Below the pieces are notes generated by a model. That model ran no database searches and was not told the origin of the DNA. It saw nothing but the letters and a program-made list of their open reading frames with translations. Of a stretch of 64,000 bases of DNA, positions 44,560 through 53,428 are shown piece by piece (positions within the stretch are counted from its first letter, which is position 1; each line of letters begins with the position of its first letter). The DNA is from Microbacterium trichothecenolyticum (GTDB lineage: Bacteria > Actinomycetota > Actinomycetes > Actinomycetales > Microbacteriaceae). A program made the translations under genes and the position numbers. The stretch is taken from contig NZ_JYJA01000033.1 in NCBI RefSeq assembly GCF_000956465.1, positions 155,650 to 219,649 on the forward strand, read 5' to 3'.

Positions 44560-45428
44560 CAGTGCTCTCCTTCTTCGGGCTCGAACCAGGTCGCGTCGGG
44601 GCCGTCGACGACGATGTCGAAGCGGTAGCCCATTGAGAACTCGGGCACCGACAGGTCGTGGTCGTACTGGCCGATCAGGCGGTCGCGGTCCTTCTGACGC
44701 CAGATGGTGTTGTAGATCGGGTCGAGCGGGAACAGCGGGTCGCCCGGGAAGTACATCTGCGTCACGAGGCGCTGCGTGAAGCCCGAGCCGAAGATCGAGA
44801 AGTGGATGTGCGCCGGCCGCCACGCGTTGACGTGGTTCTTCCACGGGTAGGCGCCGGGCTTGATCGTCGTGAACTTGTAGAACCCGTCGTCGTCGGTGAC
44901 GATGCGGCCCGCGCCGGTGAAGTTCGGGTCGAGCGGGGCGGGATGCTGATCCCGCTGGTGGATGTAACGGCCCGCGGCGTTGGCCTGCCAGATCTCGACG
45001 AGCTGATTGGCGACGGGACGCCCCCACGAGTCGAGCACACGGCCCTCGACGGTCATGCGCTCGCCCTGCGGCTCGCCGATGTGCTGCAGCGTCAGGTCGG
45101 ACTCGATGGCCGCGACGTCGCGCTGGCCGAAGGCCGGCGACCACAGCTCGATCGTCTCGGGGTCGACGAGCTTCGGGTTCTTGGTCGGGTGGCGCAGCAG
45201 GCTGGACCGGTACGGCGGGAAGTCGTGCAAGCTCATGTTGAGCCGCTCCCCCGCCGCCTCACGCCGTGCGGCGGCGGCGTGGTAGTCGACGATCTCCTGC
45301 GTGATCTCGCGCTGGGTGAGCTGGTCGGGCGAGGCCAGCAGCGACTCGGGGGCCGCCGCCGTCTGCTCGAGCACCACCGACGACGAGAACGCCTCCTCGC
45401 CCTGGGTATCGGGCTGGGCCTGTGTCAT
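44559..45428 (-). CDS. pcaH: Protocatechuate 3,4-dioxygenase beta subunit
   Basis: This is a 289-residue subunit carrying the non-haem Fe(III) site: Tyr in AAGRYIHQRDQ, Tyr in KPGAYPWKNHVN and the His pair in RPAHIHFSIFG. The N-terminal extension of about 50 residues is longer than in many PcaH proteins. It catalyses intradiol cleavage of protocatechuate. The ATG at 45428 has AAGGAG at 6 nt. It is the first gene of pcaHGBDC; an IclR-type dyad lies about 70 bp upstream. Confidence 0.94.
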   Translation of the reverse strand: MTQAQPDTQGEEAFSSSVVLEQTAAAPESLLASPDQLTQREITQEIVDYHAAAARREAAGERLNMSLHDFPPYRSSLLRHPTKNPKLVDPETIELWSPAFGQRDVAAIESDLTLQHIGEPQGERMTVEGRVLDSWGRPVANQLVEIWQANAAGRYIHQRDQHPAPLDPNFTGAGRIVTDDDGFYKFTTIKPGAYPWKNHVNAWRPAHIHFSIFGSGFTQRLVTQMYFPGDPLFPLDPIYNTIWRQKDRDRLIGQYDHDLSVPEFSMGYRFDIVVDGPDATWFEPEEGEH

Positions 45429-45494
45429 GAGGTCTCCTTCGACGACTCGGGTCGTCCCAGGGTCGCACTCCCGCGTGGACTCGACGCCGCGGAA

Positions 45495-45509
45495 TCCCAC
45501 TCAGTGGGA
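45495..45509. promoter_or_regulatory. Dyad upstream of pcaH, probable IclR operator
   Basis: TCCCACT (45495-45501), one base, AGTGGGA (45503-45509) is a perfect 7-bp dyad lying 67-81 bp upstream of the pcaH start and overlapping the stop codon of the IclR gene at 45501-46259. A related dyad, CCCGTT-C-AACGGG, stands upstream of pobA. Both are plausible targets of one of the two adjacent IclR proteins. Confidence 0.55.
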
Positions 45510-46259
45510 ACGGAGGTCGTGGTGGAGGTCCTTCGCGGCCTGCACGACGAGCGGCCCCAGGCGCCGTTCGTCGGCACGCGCGAGGTGCACGACGAGCCCG
45601 AGCGCGACCGGCGGCAGGCCCTCGACGCGCGGCAGCGCGGCAGCGACGGAGACGTTGCCGAGGGTCATCTCCTCGCGCGTCGTCGCATACCCGAGCGCCC
45701 TCGTGCGTGCGATATCGGCGCGGAGCTCCTGCTCGGACGTGATCGAGTTCACGGTCTCCCGTTCGAGCGGAGCGTCGAAGTACTGCCGCAGCCAGGCCTC
45801 GTCGCGCGTCGCGAGCAGCGCCTTGCCGACGCCCGTCGTGTGCAGCGGCCCGCGCCCGCCCATGCGACTCAGCGTCGGGATCGACTGGCGTCCGGTGAGG
45901 CGCCCGACGTACAGGGCGGTCGTCGTCGCGGGCGCCGCTCCGTCGAGCACCGCGAGGTGCACGTTCTCGCCGGTCGCCTCGTACAGCCGCACCATATGGG
46001 GCAGCGCCGTCTCGCGCAGGCGCAGCGACAGGGGCGAGAGCTCGCCGAGCTCCCAGAGCCGCGGACCGATGGCATAGGTGTGGCCCGGCCCGCGCGTGAG
46101 GAGGCCTTCGGCGACGAGGGTCGCGAGCAGGCGGTGCAGCGTGGATGACGCGAGCCCGGTGCGCGCCGCGAGCGTCGTCGCGGTGACCGCCGGCTCGTCG
46201 TCGGTGAAGCAGCCGAGCACGCGCAGCGTGCGCTCGAGCACGCCTTCGCCCTCCGCCAT
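45501..46259 (-). CDS. IclR-family regulator (upstream of pcaHGBDC)
   Basis: This is a 252-residue IclR regulator with winged helix at about 5-70 (LERTLRVLGCFTDDEPAVTATTLAARTGLASSTLHRLLATL) and the effector domain containing GRGPLHTTGVGKALLA. The ATG at 46259 has GAGGAGG upstream. It lies on the same strand directly before pcaH, with a dyad at its stop codon, and is divergent from a second IclR gene. A role in controlling pcaHGBDC is likely. The effector is not known. Confidence 0.88.
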   Translation of the reverse strand: MAEGEGVLERTLRVLGCFTDDEPAVTATTLAARTGLASSTLHRLLATLVAEGLLTRGPGHTYAIGPRLWELGELSPLSLRLRETALPHMVRLYEATGENVHLAVLDGAAPATTTALYVGRLTGRQSIPTLSRMGGRGPLHTTGVGKALLATRDEAWLRQYFDAPLERETVNSITSEQELRADIARTRALGYATTREEMTLGNVSVAAALPRVEGLPPVALGLVVHLARADERRLGPLVVQAAKDLHHDLRSH

Positions 46260-46336
46260 GGATCCTCCTCGTGCGACGTTACCCGCCCCACGCTGCGGGA
46301 CAGCGTCGAGCCTCGCCGCAATGGCAGAGTGGGCGC

Positions 46337-47089
46337 ATGGCCAACTCGCCCTCCGGCGACTCGATGACCGAGCGCATCGTGCGGGTGCTCGAGACGTTCA
46401 CCGCCGAGCGTTCGATGCAGTCCGCGGCCGACATCGGCCGCCGCGCGGGACTGCCCTCGTCGACCGCGCACCGGATCGTCGACGAGCTCGTCGACGCAGG
46501 CCTCCTCGAACGCGACGAGGACCGCCGCGTGCACCTCGGCATGCGCCTGTGGGAGCTGGCCCTCCGCGGCTCGACGGCACTGCGACTCCGCCAGGCCGCA
46601 CTGCCCCACATGGAGCAGGTGCAGGCGCGCATCCGCGAGCACACCCAGCTCGCCGTGCTCGAGCAGGACGAGGCACTCTTCCTCGAGCGCCTCTCCCACC
46701 CCGATGCGGGCGCCAACATCACCCGGATCGCCGGGCGCCTTCCGCTGCACGCCTCGTCGTCGGGCCTCGTCCTGCTCGCCCATGCCCCGTCCGCCCTGCG
46801 CGAGCGGGTGCTCGCCGGTTCGCTGCGCCCCCTCGCTCCCGAGACGGTGACGGATGCCGCGCGCCTGCGCCGCCTGCTCGCCGAGGTGCGCCGTGCCGGG
46901 GTGGTGGTGGCGCCCGGCTCGATAGAGGCCGTGTCGACGGGCGTGGCCGTGCCGATCCGCGACGCCGGCGAAGTGGTCGCGGCGCTGTCGGTCGTGCTTC
47001 CCCGCGAGACGGACCCTGAGCCGGCGATCCAGGCGCTGCGGGAGGCGGCGGCCGGGATCGAGGCCGACCTGCGGGCCGACCGCCGCTGA
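46337..47089 (+). CDS. IclR-family regulator (upstream of pobA)
   Basis: This is a 250-residue IclR regulator with winged helix at about 10-75 (SMTERIVRVLETFTAERSMQSAADIGRRAGLPSSTAHRIV) and the effector domain with RIAGRLPLHASSSGLVLLA. It lies upstream of pobA on the same strand and only 77 bp from the divergent IclR gene. It may act on pobA through the dyad at 47241-47253. The ATG at 46337 has a weak GAGTGGG element; upstream in-frame ATG codons have none. It is only distantly related to its divergent twin, so this is not a recent duplication. Confidence 0.86.
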   Translation: MANSPSGDSMTERIVRVLETFTAERSMQSAADIGRRAGLPSSTAHRIVDELVDAGLLERDEDRRVHLGMRLWELALRGSTALRLRQAALPHMEQVQARIREHTQLAVLEQDEALFLERLSHPDAGANITRIAGRLPLHASSSGLVLLAHAPSALRERVLAGSLRPLAPETVTDAARLRRLLAEVRRAGVVVAPGSIEAVSTGVAVPIRDAGEVVAALSVVLPRETDPEPAIQALREAAAGIEADLRADRR

Positions 47090-47135
47090 GCGCCGGTGGT
47101 GCCGCATCCGCTCATGCCCGTTCGCGGGCTCCTGC

Positions 47136-47165
47136 GGATAAGGACAAGGGTCGGGGTCCTTATCC
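47136..47165 (+). terminator. Terminator hairpin after the pobA-proximal IclR gene
   Basis: A perfect 10-bp stem, GGATAAGGAC (47136-47145) with GTCCTTATCC (47156-47165), and a 10-nt G-rich loop, 46 nt after the IclR stop. It separates that gene from the pobA promoter region. Confidence 0.7.
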
Positions 47166-47240
47166 CCAGGAGCGTTTCCGCGCAGGAACGTCATCCGGCA
47201 TGGGACGAGCCGATGCGGGGATGACCGCCGCGGCGGTGTG

Positions 47241-47253
47241 CCCGTTCAACGGG
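47241..47253. promoter_or_regulatory. Dyad upstream of pobA, probable IclR operator
   Basis: CCCGTT (47241-47246), C, AACGGG (47248-47253) is a perfect 6-bp dyad 75-87 bp upstream of pobA, followed by AATC. The half-site GAACGGGAAT recurs just after pobA at about 48544-48553, in front of the MFS gene. The design matches the dyad upstream of pcaH. Confidence 0.55.
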
Positions 47254-47327
47254 AATCTCGACCACGCCGCGCACGGCGGGCTCACACTGGGGCGAGGCAT
47301 CCGTTCCGAACGTCGAAGGAGACGTCC

Positions 47328-48512
47328 ATGTCCACGATCCGCACCCGCGTCGCCATCATCGGCGCCGGCCCGGCCGGGCTCCTGCTGTCGCACCTGCTGG
47401 GCATCGCCGGCATCGAGTCGGTCGTCATCGACCAGCGCTCGCGCGAAGAGATCGAGACCACGATCCGCGCCGGGATCCTCGAGCAGGGGACCGTCGAGGT
47501 GCTGGACTCGTCGGGCGCGTCCAGCCGCGTCCGCACCGTCGGCAACCGCCACGACGGCATCGAGCTGCGCTTCGCCGGCGCCGGCCACCGCATCGACTTC
47601 GCCGACCTCGTCGGCCGCGGCGTCTGGCTGTACCCGCAGCACGAGGCCCTCAAGGACCTCATCGCGGTGCGCCTCGCCAAGGGCCAGGACCTCCGCTTCG
47701 GCGTGACCGCCGTGCGGGTCGAGGACGCGGCATCCGATCGCCCCCGCGTCATCGCGACCGACGCCGACGGCGCGCCCCTCGAGATCGAGGCCGAGTTCGT
47801 CGTCGGCGCCGACGGCTCGCGCAGCGTCGCGCGCGAGGCGGTCACGGGTTCGTCGACCGGCGGCTACTTCCGCGAGTACCCGTTCGCGTGGTTCGGGATC
47901 CTGTGCGAGGCGCCGCCGAGCGCCGAGGAGCTCATCTACAGCAACTCGCCCGGCGGGTTCGCGCTCATCAGCCAGCGCAGCGCCACGGTGCAGCGCATGT
48001 ACTTCCAGTGCGACCCGAACGCCGACCCGAACGCCCTCAGCGAGGAGCAGCTGTGGGAGGAGCTGCAGAAGCGGGTGCCCGGAACGACGCTCAAGGAGGG
48101 CCCGATCTTCCAGCGCGACGTGCTGCGGTTCCGCAGCTTCGTCGCCCACGAGCTGCTGAACGGCCGCGTCGCACTGATCGGCGACGCCGCGCACACCGTT
48201 CCGCCGACCGGCGCGAAGGGCATGAACCTCGCCGTCGCCGATGTGCTCGTTCTCGAACGAGCGCTGCGCGCCCTCCTCCTCGACAACGACGACCGCCTCA
48301 TCGAGGCGTTCCCCGAGAAGGCGCTGCACCGAATCTGGAAGGCCCAGCACTTCTCATGGTGGATGACCAACATGCTCCACGTCGCACCCGACGCCTCGGA
48401 TTTCGACCGCCTGCGCCAACTCGGCGAGCTGCGCTCGGTCGTCGAATCCGAAGCCGGTCGCCGCTTCCTCGCCGAGGCGTACACCGGCTGGCCGCTCGAG
48501 GGCCTCGCCTGA
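47328..48512 (+). CDS. pobA: 4-hydroxybenzoate 3-monooxygenase
   Basis: This is a 394-residue class A flavin monooxygenase of exactly the usual PobA length. The FAD motif GAGPAGLLLSHLL is at residues 11-23, EFVVGADGSRS (the DG motif) near 155-165, and ALIGDAAHTVPPTGAKGMNLA near 282-302. It hydroxylates 4-hydroxybenzoate to protocatechuate with NAD(P)H and oxygen, feeding the pca genes. The ATG at 47328 has GAAGGAG upstream. No other gene lies between it and its IclR gene. Confidence 0.95.
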   Translation: MSTIRTRVAIIGAGPAGLLLSHLLGIAGIESVVIDQRSREEIETTIRAGILEQGTVEVLDSSGASSRVRTVGNRHDGIELRFAGAGHRIDFADLVGRGVWLYPQHEALKDLIAVRLAKGQDLRFGVTAVRVEDAASDRPRVIATDADGAPLEIEAEFVVGADGSRSVAREAVTGSSTGGYFREYPFAWFGILCEAPPSAEELIYSNSPGGFALISQRSATVQRMYFQCDPNADPNALSEEQLWEELQKRVPGTTLKEGPIFQRDVLRFRSFVAHELLNGRVALIGDAAHTVPPTGAKGMNLAVADVLVLERALRALLLDNDDRLIEAFPEKALHRIWKAQHFSWWMTNMLHVAPDASDFDRLRQLGELRSVVESEAGRRFLAEAYTGWPLEGLA

Positions 48513-48581
48513 CGGGGAACTGCGCGCCCGCGGCATTGCCGCTGAACGGGAATGAACGGATGCTGCGGCCCCGGCCTCGGC

Positions 48582-48587
48582 TATAGT
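48582..48587 (+). promoter_or_regulatory. -10 element of the MFS gene, near-leaderless transcript
   Basis: TATAGT at 48582-48587 lies only 9 bp before the ATG at 48597, and there is no Shine-Dalgarno sequence. The mRNA would begin within a few bases of the start codon. No convincing -35 is seen, which fits activation by a regulator bound at the GAACGGG half-sites just upstream. Confidence 0.6.
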
Positions 48588-48596
48588 CCGGTGCCT

Positions 48597-49823
48597 ATGG
48601 CCTCACCGCCCCGGACCGCACCGCCCGAGCCGTCGCGCACCGCCTCTGCCCTGATGCTCCTCGCGGGCGTGTGCCTGGTCGCGGCGAACATGCGGCCGGC
48701 GATCACGGGCCTCGGGCCGCTGCTCGACCAGATCGGCGCCGACACCGGCATGTCGGTCTCGGCGCTGGGCCTGCTCGCCGCGGTGCCGCTCGTCGCGTGG
48801 GCGCTGTTCTCGCCGCTCGCGCACGACCTGAGCCGCCGCTTCGGCCAGCCGCGGGTTCTCCTCTGTTCACTGCTGGTGCTGCTCGTCGGCACGCTCGTGC
48901 GCTCGATCCCGGGCCCGGTGGTGAGCCTGTGGATCGGCACGGCCATCATCGGCATCGGGATCGCCATCGTCAACGTGCTCATGCCCGCCGTGGTCAAGCG
49001 CGAGTTCTCCGGCCACGTCCCCGCCGTCACCGCGGTCTACACCGCGCTGCTCGCCGGGCTCGGCGCCGTCTCGTCGGGTGTGGTCGTGCCGATCTCGCAC
49101 ATCGAGGTCGGCGGGGATCCGGCGGGCTGGCGCTTCGCGCTGCTCGTCACGGGCGGGGCACTCCTGCCCTTCGCGATCGTCGCGTGGTGGCGGGCGCACC
49201 GCGGGGCAGCCCGCACGCACGACCGCTCCGCGGCACCGCGCGGGCGCACCGGCATCTGGCGCGACCCGATCGCCTGGCTGGTCGCCGGATACATGGGCCT
49301 GCAGGCATCCATGTTCTATATGTTCGTGACCTGGCTCGCCCCGCTCTCGATGTCGATCGGACGCTCCGAGGTCGTGGCCGGGGTCGACGTCATGGTCTAC
49401 CAGCTGTTCTCTCTCGCCGGGTGCTTGCTGCTCCCACTGGCAGTGCGCGGCGGACTCGAGCGCTGGGCGCCGGCGCTCATCCCGTCGCTCGCGGTCGTCG
49501 GCGTCGCGGGCCTCATGATCGCGCCCGACGGCGTGCTGGTGTGGGGCTCCCTCATCGGACTGACGGGTGGCGCGACGCTCGCGATGTCACTCACGCTCAT
49601 GGCCCAGCGCGCCCGCGACCACGACACGTCGGCGGCCCTGTCGGGGATGTCGCAGTCGGTCGGCTACGTCATCGCCGCGCTCGGCCCGGTCGCCTTCGGC
49701 GCCCTGCACAGCGTCACCGGCGGCTGGACGGCGTCCCTCGCGCTCGTGCTCGCGGTGCTCGTCGCACTCACGGTGGTAGGCATGTTCGCCGGTCGCGATC
49801 GGTACGTGCTCGAACGTCGCTAG
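48597..49823 (+). CDS. MFS transporter, CynX/NimT family
   Basis: This is a 408-residue permease with about 12 membrane helices. The VAANMRPAITGLGPLL motif in helix 1 is the signature of the CynX/NimT group (cyanate and 2-nitroimidazole transport names). Members move small organic anions. It follows pobA by 84 bp with its own promoter. Uptake of 4-hydroxybenzoate or a related acid is plausible from context, though most known hydroxybenzoate carriers (PcaK) belong to another MFS family. Confidence 0.86.
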   Translation: MASPPRTAPPEPSRTASALMLLAGVCLVAANMRPAITGLGPLLDQIGADTGMSVSALGLLAAVPLVAWALFSPLAHDLSRRFGQPRVLLCSLLVLLVGTLVRSIPGPVVSLWIGTAIIGIGIAIVNVLMPAVVKREFSGHVPAVTAVYTALLAGLGAVSSGVVVPISHIEVGGDPAGWRFALLVTGGALLPFAIVAWWRAHRGAARTHDRSAAPRGRTGIWRDPIAWLVAGYMGLQASMFYMFVTWLAPLSMSIGRSEVVAGVDVMVYQLFSLAGCLLLPLAVRGGLERWAPALIPSLAVVGVAGLMIAPDGVLVWGSLIGLTGGATLAMSLTLMAQRARDHDTSAALSGMSQSVGYVIAALGPVAFGALHSVTGGWTASLALVLAVLVALTVVGMFAGRDRYVLERR

Positions 49824-49847
49824 CCGGACGGATGCCGCGGGTCGCCG

Positions 49848-50312
49848 TCAGTCGGACGGGAAGGCGACCGCGCGCAGCAGCGTGGCGAGCGTCGCGCGTT
49901 CCGATTCCGACAGGTCGGCGTGCACGCGCTCTTCGGCCGCCCGGGCCGACTCCCGCGCCTGGCCGACGAGTGCCTGCCCGGCGTCGGTCGCGACGACGAC
50001 GTTGGCGCGCCGGTCCGCCGGATCGGGCTTGCGTTCGACGAGGCCGCGCGACTGAAGCTCGTCCACGAGGCTGACGACCTGGCTCGGGTCGAGCCGGAGG
50101 AACTCGGCGAGCTCACGCTGCGACGGCCTGGCCTCGCCCGACGTCAGCACCAGCACCGAGTACGAGCGCGCCTTCAGCCCGTGCTCGGCGAGCGCGGCGT
50201 TGCCCGCGGCGAGCGCGACGGCGTTCGCACGCGCGAGCAGGAAGCTCACGTCGTCGGTCAGCACCGACGCCCGCAGCCCCTCCGGGGCGATGGGGTCAGC
50301 GGTGTGGGGCAT
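49848..50312 (-). CDS. MarR-family regulator
   Basis: This is a MarR protein of 154 residues from the ATG at 50312; an in-frame ATG at 50336 would add eight residues, and neither start has a ribosome binding site. The winged helix (about 45-115) reads LTSGEARPSQRELAEFLRLDPSQVVSLVDEL and ADRRANVVVATDAGQAL. It is divergent from the hydroxycinnamate-type operon, whose -35 box is overlapped by a TTGA-N5-TCAA dyad. A repressor that responds to hydroxycinnamoyl-CoA (as CouR does in Rhodococcus) is the natural hypothesis. Confidence 0.87.
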   Translation of the reverse strand: MPHTADPIAPEGLRASVLTDDVSFLLARANAVALAAGNAALAEHGLKARSYSVLVLTSGEARPSQRELAEFLRLDPSQVVSLVDELQSRGLVERKPDPADRRANVVVATDAGQALVGQARESARAAEERVHADLSESERATLATLLRAVAFPSD

Positions 50313-50351
50313 GCCCAAGATGGTAGTCCAATTCATGGATGAACGGAATGA

Positions 50352-50380
50352 TTGACTTTCTCAACAGTTGGGTCTTCAAT
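50352..50380 (+). promoter_or_regulatory. Promoter of the side-chain operon with MarR-like operator
   Basis: TTGACT (50352-50357) and TTCAAT (50375-50380) are separated by exactly 17 bp. The dyad TTGA-CTTTC-TCAA (50352-50364) overlaps the -35 box, so a bound MarR protein would block RNA polymerase. The first gene starts at 50406 with AAGGAG upstream. Confidence 0.72.
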
Positions 50381-50405
50381 GGATCCGACACGAAGGAGTT
50401 CACGC

Positions 50406-51335
50406 ATGTCATCGCACGCACCGCTCGACGGCAAGGTCGCCATCGTCACCGGCTCGGGCCGCGGCCTCGGCCTCGCCTACGCCCAGGAACTCGCTCGCCA
50501 GGGCGCCGCCGTCGTGGTCAACGACGTCGACGAGGCCACCGCCGCCGAGGCGGTCGCCACCATCGAGGCGGAAGGCGGCCGCGCGGTCGCCGTGGCCCTG
50601 CCGGTCGGCCCCACCGCGACGGCGCAGGAGCTGGTCCGCACCGCTGTCGACACGTTCGGCGGGCTCGACATCCTCGTCACGAACGCGGGCGTCCTGCGTG
50701 ACACCGTGCTGTGGAAGATGAGCGACGACGACTTCGACACCGTCATCAACGTGCACCTGCGCGGCACGTTCACCTGCGTGCGCGAAGCCGCGAGCTGGAT
50801 GCGCGAGAACGAAGTCGCCGGCCGCATCATCTGCATCGGCTCCCCCACCGGCCAGCGCGGCAACTTCGGCCAGACCAACTACGCGGCAGCCAAGGCCGGC
50901 ATCGTCGGCATGGTGCGCACCTGGGCGCTCGAGCTGAAGCGGGCCGGCATCACCGCGAACGCCGTGATCCCTGTCGCCGCAACGGCGATGACCGCGACCG
51001 TGCCCTACTTCGCCGCCGCTGTCGAGGCCGACGCTGCGGGCGAGCCGATGCCCGCGTTCTTCCGCCACGACCTCGGGTTCGGCACGTCGGAGGACGTCGC
51101 GGGACTCATCGCCTTCCTCGCATCGGATGCCGCGGCCGCCGTCACCGGTCAGGCCATCGGCATCGGCGGCGACCGCCTTCAGCTGTGGTCGCACCCCGAC
51201 GCCGTCGCCACCGCCTACCGCGACGGCGGCTGGTCGTACGACGACCTCGCGACCGGTTTCGCCGACGCGGCGGGCCCCCTCCAGTCGGTGGGCGAGAAGT
51301 TCCCGCCGCTGCCCGAGGAGCTGCAGCGCTCGTGA
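50406..51335 (+). CDS. Short-chain dehydrogenase/reductase (probable 3-hydroxyacyl-CoA dehydrogenase)
   Basis: This is a 309-residue SDR. The cofactor motif TGSGRGLG is at about 15-22, NAGVLRD near 95, and the catalytic Ser/Tyr/Lys are in IGSPTGQ and NYAAAKAG. The C-terminal part (about 250-309) extends beyond the classic 250-residue core, as in MFE-type hydroxyacyl-CoA dehydrogenases. In this operon it would oxidise the 3-hydroxyacyl-CoA made by the MaoC hydratase to the 3-keto form. It is the first gene of the operon and couples to the amidohydrolase by a GTGA overlap. Confidence 0.87.
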   Translation: MSSHAPLDGKVAIVTGSGRGLGLAYAQELARQGAAVVVNDVDEATAAEAVATIEAEGGRAVAVALPVGPTATAQELVRTAVDTFGGLDILVTNAGVLRDTVLWKMSDDDFDTVINVHLRGTFTCVREAASWMRENEVAGRIICIGSPTGQRGNFGQTNYAAAKAGIVGMVRTWALELKRAGITANAVIPVAATAMTATVPYFAAAVEADAAGEPMPAFFRHDLGFGTSEDVAGLIAFLASDAAAAVTGQAIGIGGDRLQLWSHPDAVATAYRDGGWSYDDLATGFADAAGPLQSVGEKFPPLPEELQRS

Positions 51336-52216
51336 CCCGCTACGAACCCGCGATCGACCTCGACGCGATCACCGCGATCGACGTGCACGTGCACATCGAG
51401 GTCGACCACCACGGGCACTCGTCGCTGCCCGATGACCTGCGCGACGCCGCGGCGAAGTACTTCAGCTCCGACGGGCCGAACCCCGACCTCGACGGCGTGG
51501 CCGCTTACTACCGCGAGCGCCGCATGGCGGCCGTCGTCTTCACCGTCGACGCACGCACGAACTTCGGGCACGCGCCCATCTCCAGCGCCGACATCGCCGA
51601 GGGTGCCGCGCGCAACAACGACGTGCTCATCCCCTTCGGCTCGGTGGACCCGCTCGTGCCGACTGCCGTCGACGACGCCCGCCGCCTCATCGAGGACCAC
51701 GGCGTGCGGGGCTTCAAGTTCCACCCCACGGTGCAGGGCTTCGATCCGTCCGACCCCGCGCACTCCCCGCTGTACGAGACCCTGCAGGACGCCGGAGTCG
51801 TCGCGCTCTTCCACACCGGTCAGACCGGCATCGGCGCGGGCCTGCCCGGCGGGCGCGGCCTGCTGTTGGCCTTGTCGAACCCCATGCTGCTCGACCCGGT
51901 CGCGGCCCGCTTCCCCGAGCTGCAGATCATCATGGCCCACCCGTCGGTGCCCTGGCAGGACGAGGCCCTCTCCGTCGCGACCCACAAGCACAACACGTGG
52001 ATCGACCTGTCGGGCTGGAGCCCGAAGTACTTCCCCGAGTCGCTCGTGCGCGCCGCGAACTCGTACCTCAGGAGCCGGGTGCTGTTCGGATCGGACTTCC
52101 CGCTGCTCACCCCCGACCGCTGGCTCCGCGACGCGGAGCAGACCGCCCTCAAGCCCGAGGTCATGCCCGGCATCCTGAAGGACAACGCGGCGCGGCTGCT
52201 GGGACTGGCGGGCTGA
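51332..52216 (+). CDS. Amidohydrolase-2 family metal hydrolase (CouO-like candidate)
   Basis: This is a 294-residue TIM-barrel amidohydrolase of the ACMSD/gamma-resorcylate decarboxylase type. Metal-site motifs are IDVHVHIE at 15-22, GFKFHPT near 128, FHTGQT near 155, MAHPSVP near 195 and FGSDFP near 254. In the Rhodococcus p-hydroxycinnamate pathway, as I recall it, an amidohydrolase (CouO) releases the acetyl unit from the 3-keto intermediate. The same partners (SDR, MaoC, CoA ligase, MarR) surround this gene. The start GTG overlaps the SDR stop. Decarboxylation of an aromatic acid is the main alternative. Confidence 0.82.
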   Translation: MTRYEPAIDLDAITAIDVHVHIEVDHHGHSSLPDDLRDAAAKYFSSDGPNPDLDGVAAYYRERRMAAVVFTVDARTNFGHAPISSADIAEGAARNNDVLIPFGSVDPLVPTAVDDARRLIEDHGVRGFKFHPTVQGFDPSDPAHSPLYETLQDAGVVALFHTGQTGIGAGLPGGRGLLLALSNPMLLDPVAARFPELQIIMAHPSVPWQDEALSVATHKHNTWIDLSGWSPKYFPESLVRAANSYLRSRVLFGSDFPLLTPDRWLRDAEQTALKPEVMPGILKDNAARLLGLAG

Positions 52217-52217
52217 C

Positions 52218-53408
52218 ATGCCCGCGCTCGAGGCGGATGCGACATTCGGGTTCGACCCGTACGCGATCGCGGCCGCGCATCTGAGCCCCGCCGCGCGGGC
52301 GGCGCTCGGGGGTCTGCAGCAGACGCTGGAGAGCAGCATCCGTCCGCTCCTCGCGGAGGCGTGGGAGACCGCGACCATGCCGCGCGAGGTGCTGGAAGCC
52401 CTCATCCCACTCGACCTCATGCAGCCGGCGGGGGTGGATGCCGCGGAGGCGGCGTCGAGTGTGTACTCCGGGTTCCGCAACTACGTGCTGGCACGCACCG
52501 ACGTGTCGGTGGCGACGCTCTACAACGCGCAGTCGGGTCTCTTCCGCACCTCGATCGGGCTCGGCGGGTCGCCCGCGCAAGCGGAGGAGCTGGATCCGCG
52601 CGTGCGCAGCTTCGACCTGAAGGGCGTCTTCGCGCTGACCGAGCCCGAGCATGGGTCCGACATCGCAGGCGGACTCGCCACCACCGCGCGCCGCGAAGGC
52701 GACGCGTGGGTGCTCGATGGCCGAAAGAAGTGGATCGGCGGGGCCGCGGCATCCGATGTGCTCGTCGTGTTCGCCCGCGACGTCGACGACCACGCGGTCA
52801 AGGCGTTCCTGGCGCCCACCGGTGCGGCCGGCGTGCGACTCGAGGCGATCGGCGGCAAGATCGCCCTGCGCCCCATGCAGAACGCCGTGATCACGCTCGA
52901 CGGCGTGCGGGTCTCCGACGCGTCCCGCCTCCAGAACGTCAACGGCTGGCGCGACGTGGCGCGGATCCTGCGGGCGATGCGATCGGACGTCGCGTGGATC
53001 GCCGCCGGACTCCAGGCGGGTGCGCTCGACGCGGCGGTGCGCTACGTGCGCGAGCGGCACCAGTTCGAGCGGCCTGTCGGCGGGTTCCAGCTCGTGCAGG
53101 AGAAGCTCGCGCGCATGCTCGGCAACGTCGTCGCCTCGCTGTCGATGGTCGTGCAGCTGTCGCTGCGGCAGGACCGCGGCGAGTACGCCGACGAGAACTC
53201 CGCGCTCGCCAAGCTGCAGACGGCCCGCCTCGCGCGCGAGACCGTCGCGCTCGGGCGGGAGGTGCTCGGCGGCAACGGCATCCTGCTGGAGCACGACGCC
53301 GCCCGCTTCTTCGCCGACGCCGAAGCCGTGTACTCGTACGAGGGCACGCACGAGATCAACGCCCTCATCGTCGGCCGCGCCCTCACGGGCGCCTCGGCCT
53401 TCACCTGA
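52218..53408 (+). CDS. Acyl-CoA dehydrogenase, glutaryl-CoA-dehydrogenase-like
   Basis: This is a 396-residue FAD enzyme of normal length. FALTEPEHGSDIAGG near residues 136-150 is the flavin-binding segment, and the catalytic Glu is in YSYEGTHEINALIVGRALTG near 374-393, the wording of the glutaryl-CoA group. It would introduce the alpha-beta double bond into saturated side chains such as phenylpropionyl-CoA. That lets the operon take dihydrocinnamates as well as cinnamates. It starts 1 bp after the amidohydrolase stop. Confidence 0.9.
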   Translation: MPALEADATFGFDPYAIAAAHLSPAARAALGGLQQTLESSIRPLLAEAWETATMPREVLEALIPLDLMQPAGVDAAEAASSVYSGFRNYVLARTDVSVATLYNAQSGLFRTSIGLGGSPAQAEELDPRVRSFDLKGVFALTEPEHGSDIAGGLATTARREGDAWVLDGRKKWIGGAAASDVLVVFARDVDDHAVKAFLAPTGAAGVRLEAIGGKIALRPMQNAVITLDGVRVSDASRLQNVNGWRDVARILRAMRSDVAWIAAGLQAGALDAAVRYVRERHQFERPVGGFQLVQEKLARMLGNVVASLSMVVQLSLRQDRGEYADENSALAKLQTARLARETVALGREVLGGNGILLEHDAARFFADAEAVYSYEGTHEINALIVGRALTGASAFT

Positions 53409-53428
53409 AACCCATCGAAGGAGAACCC

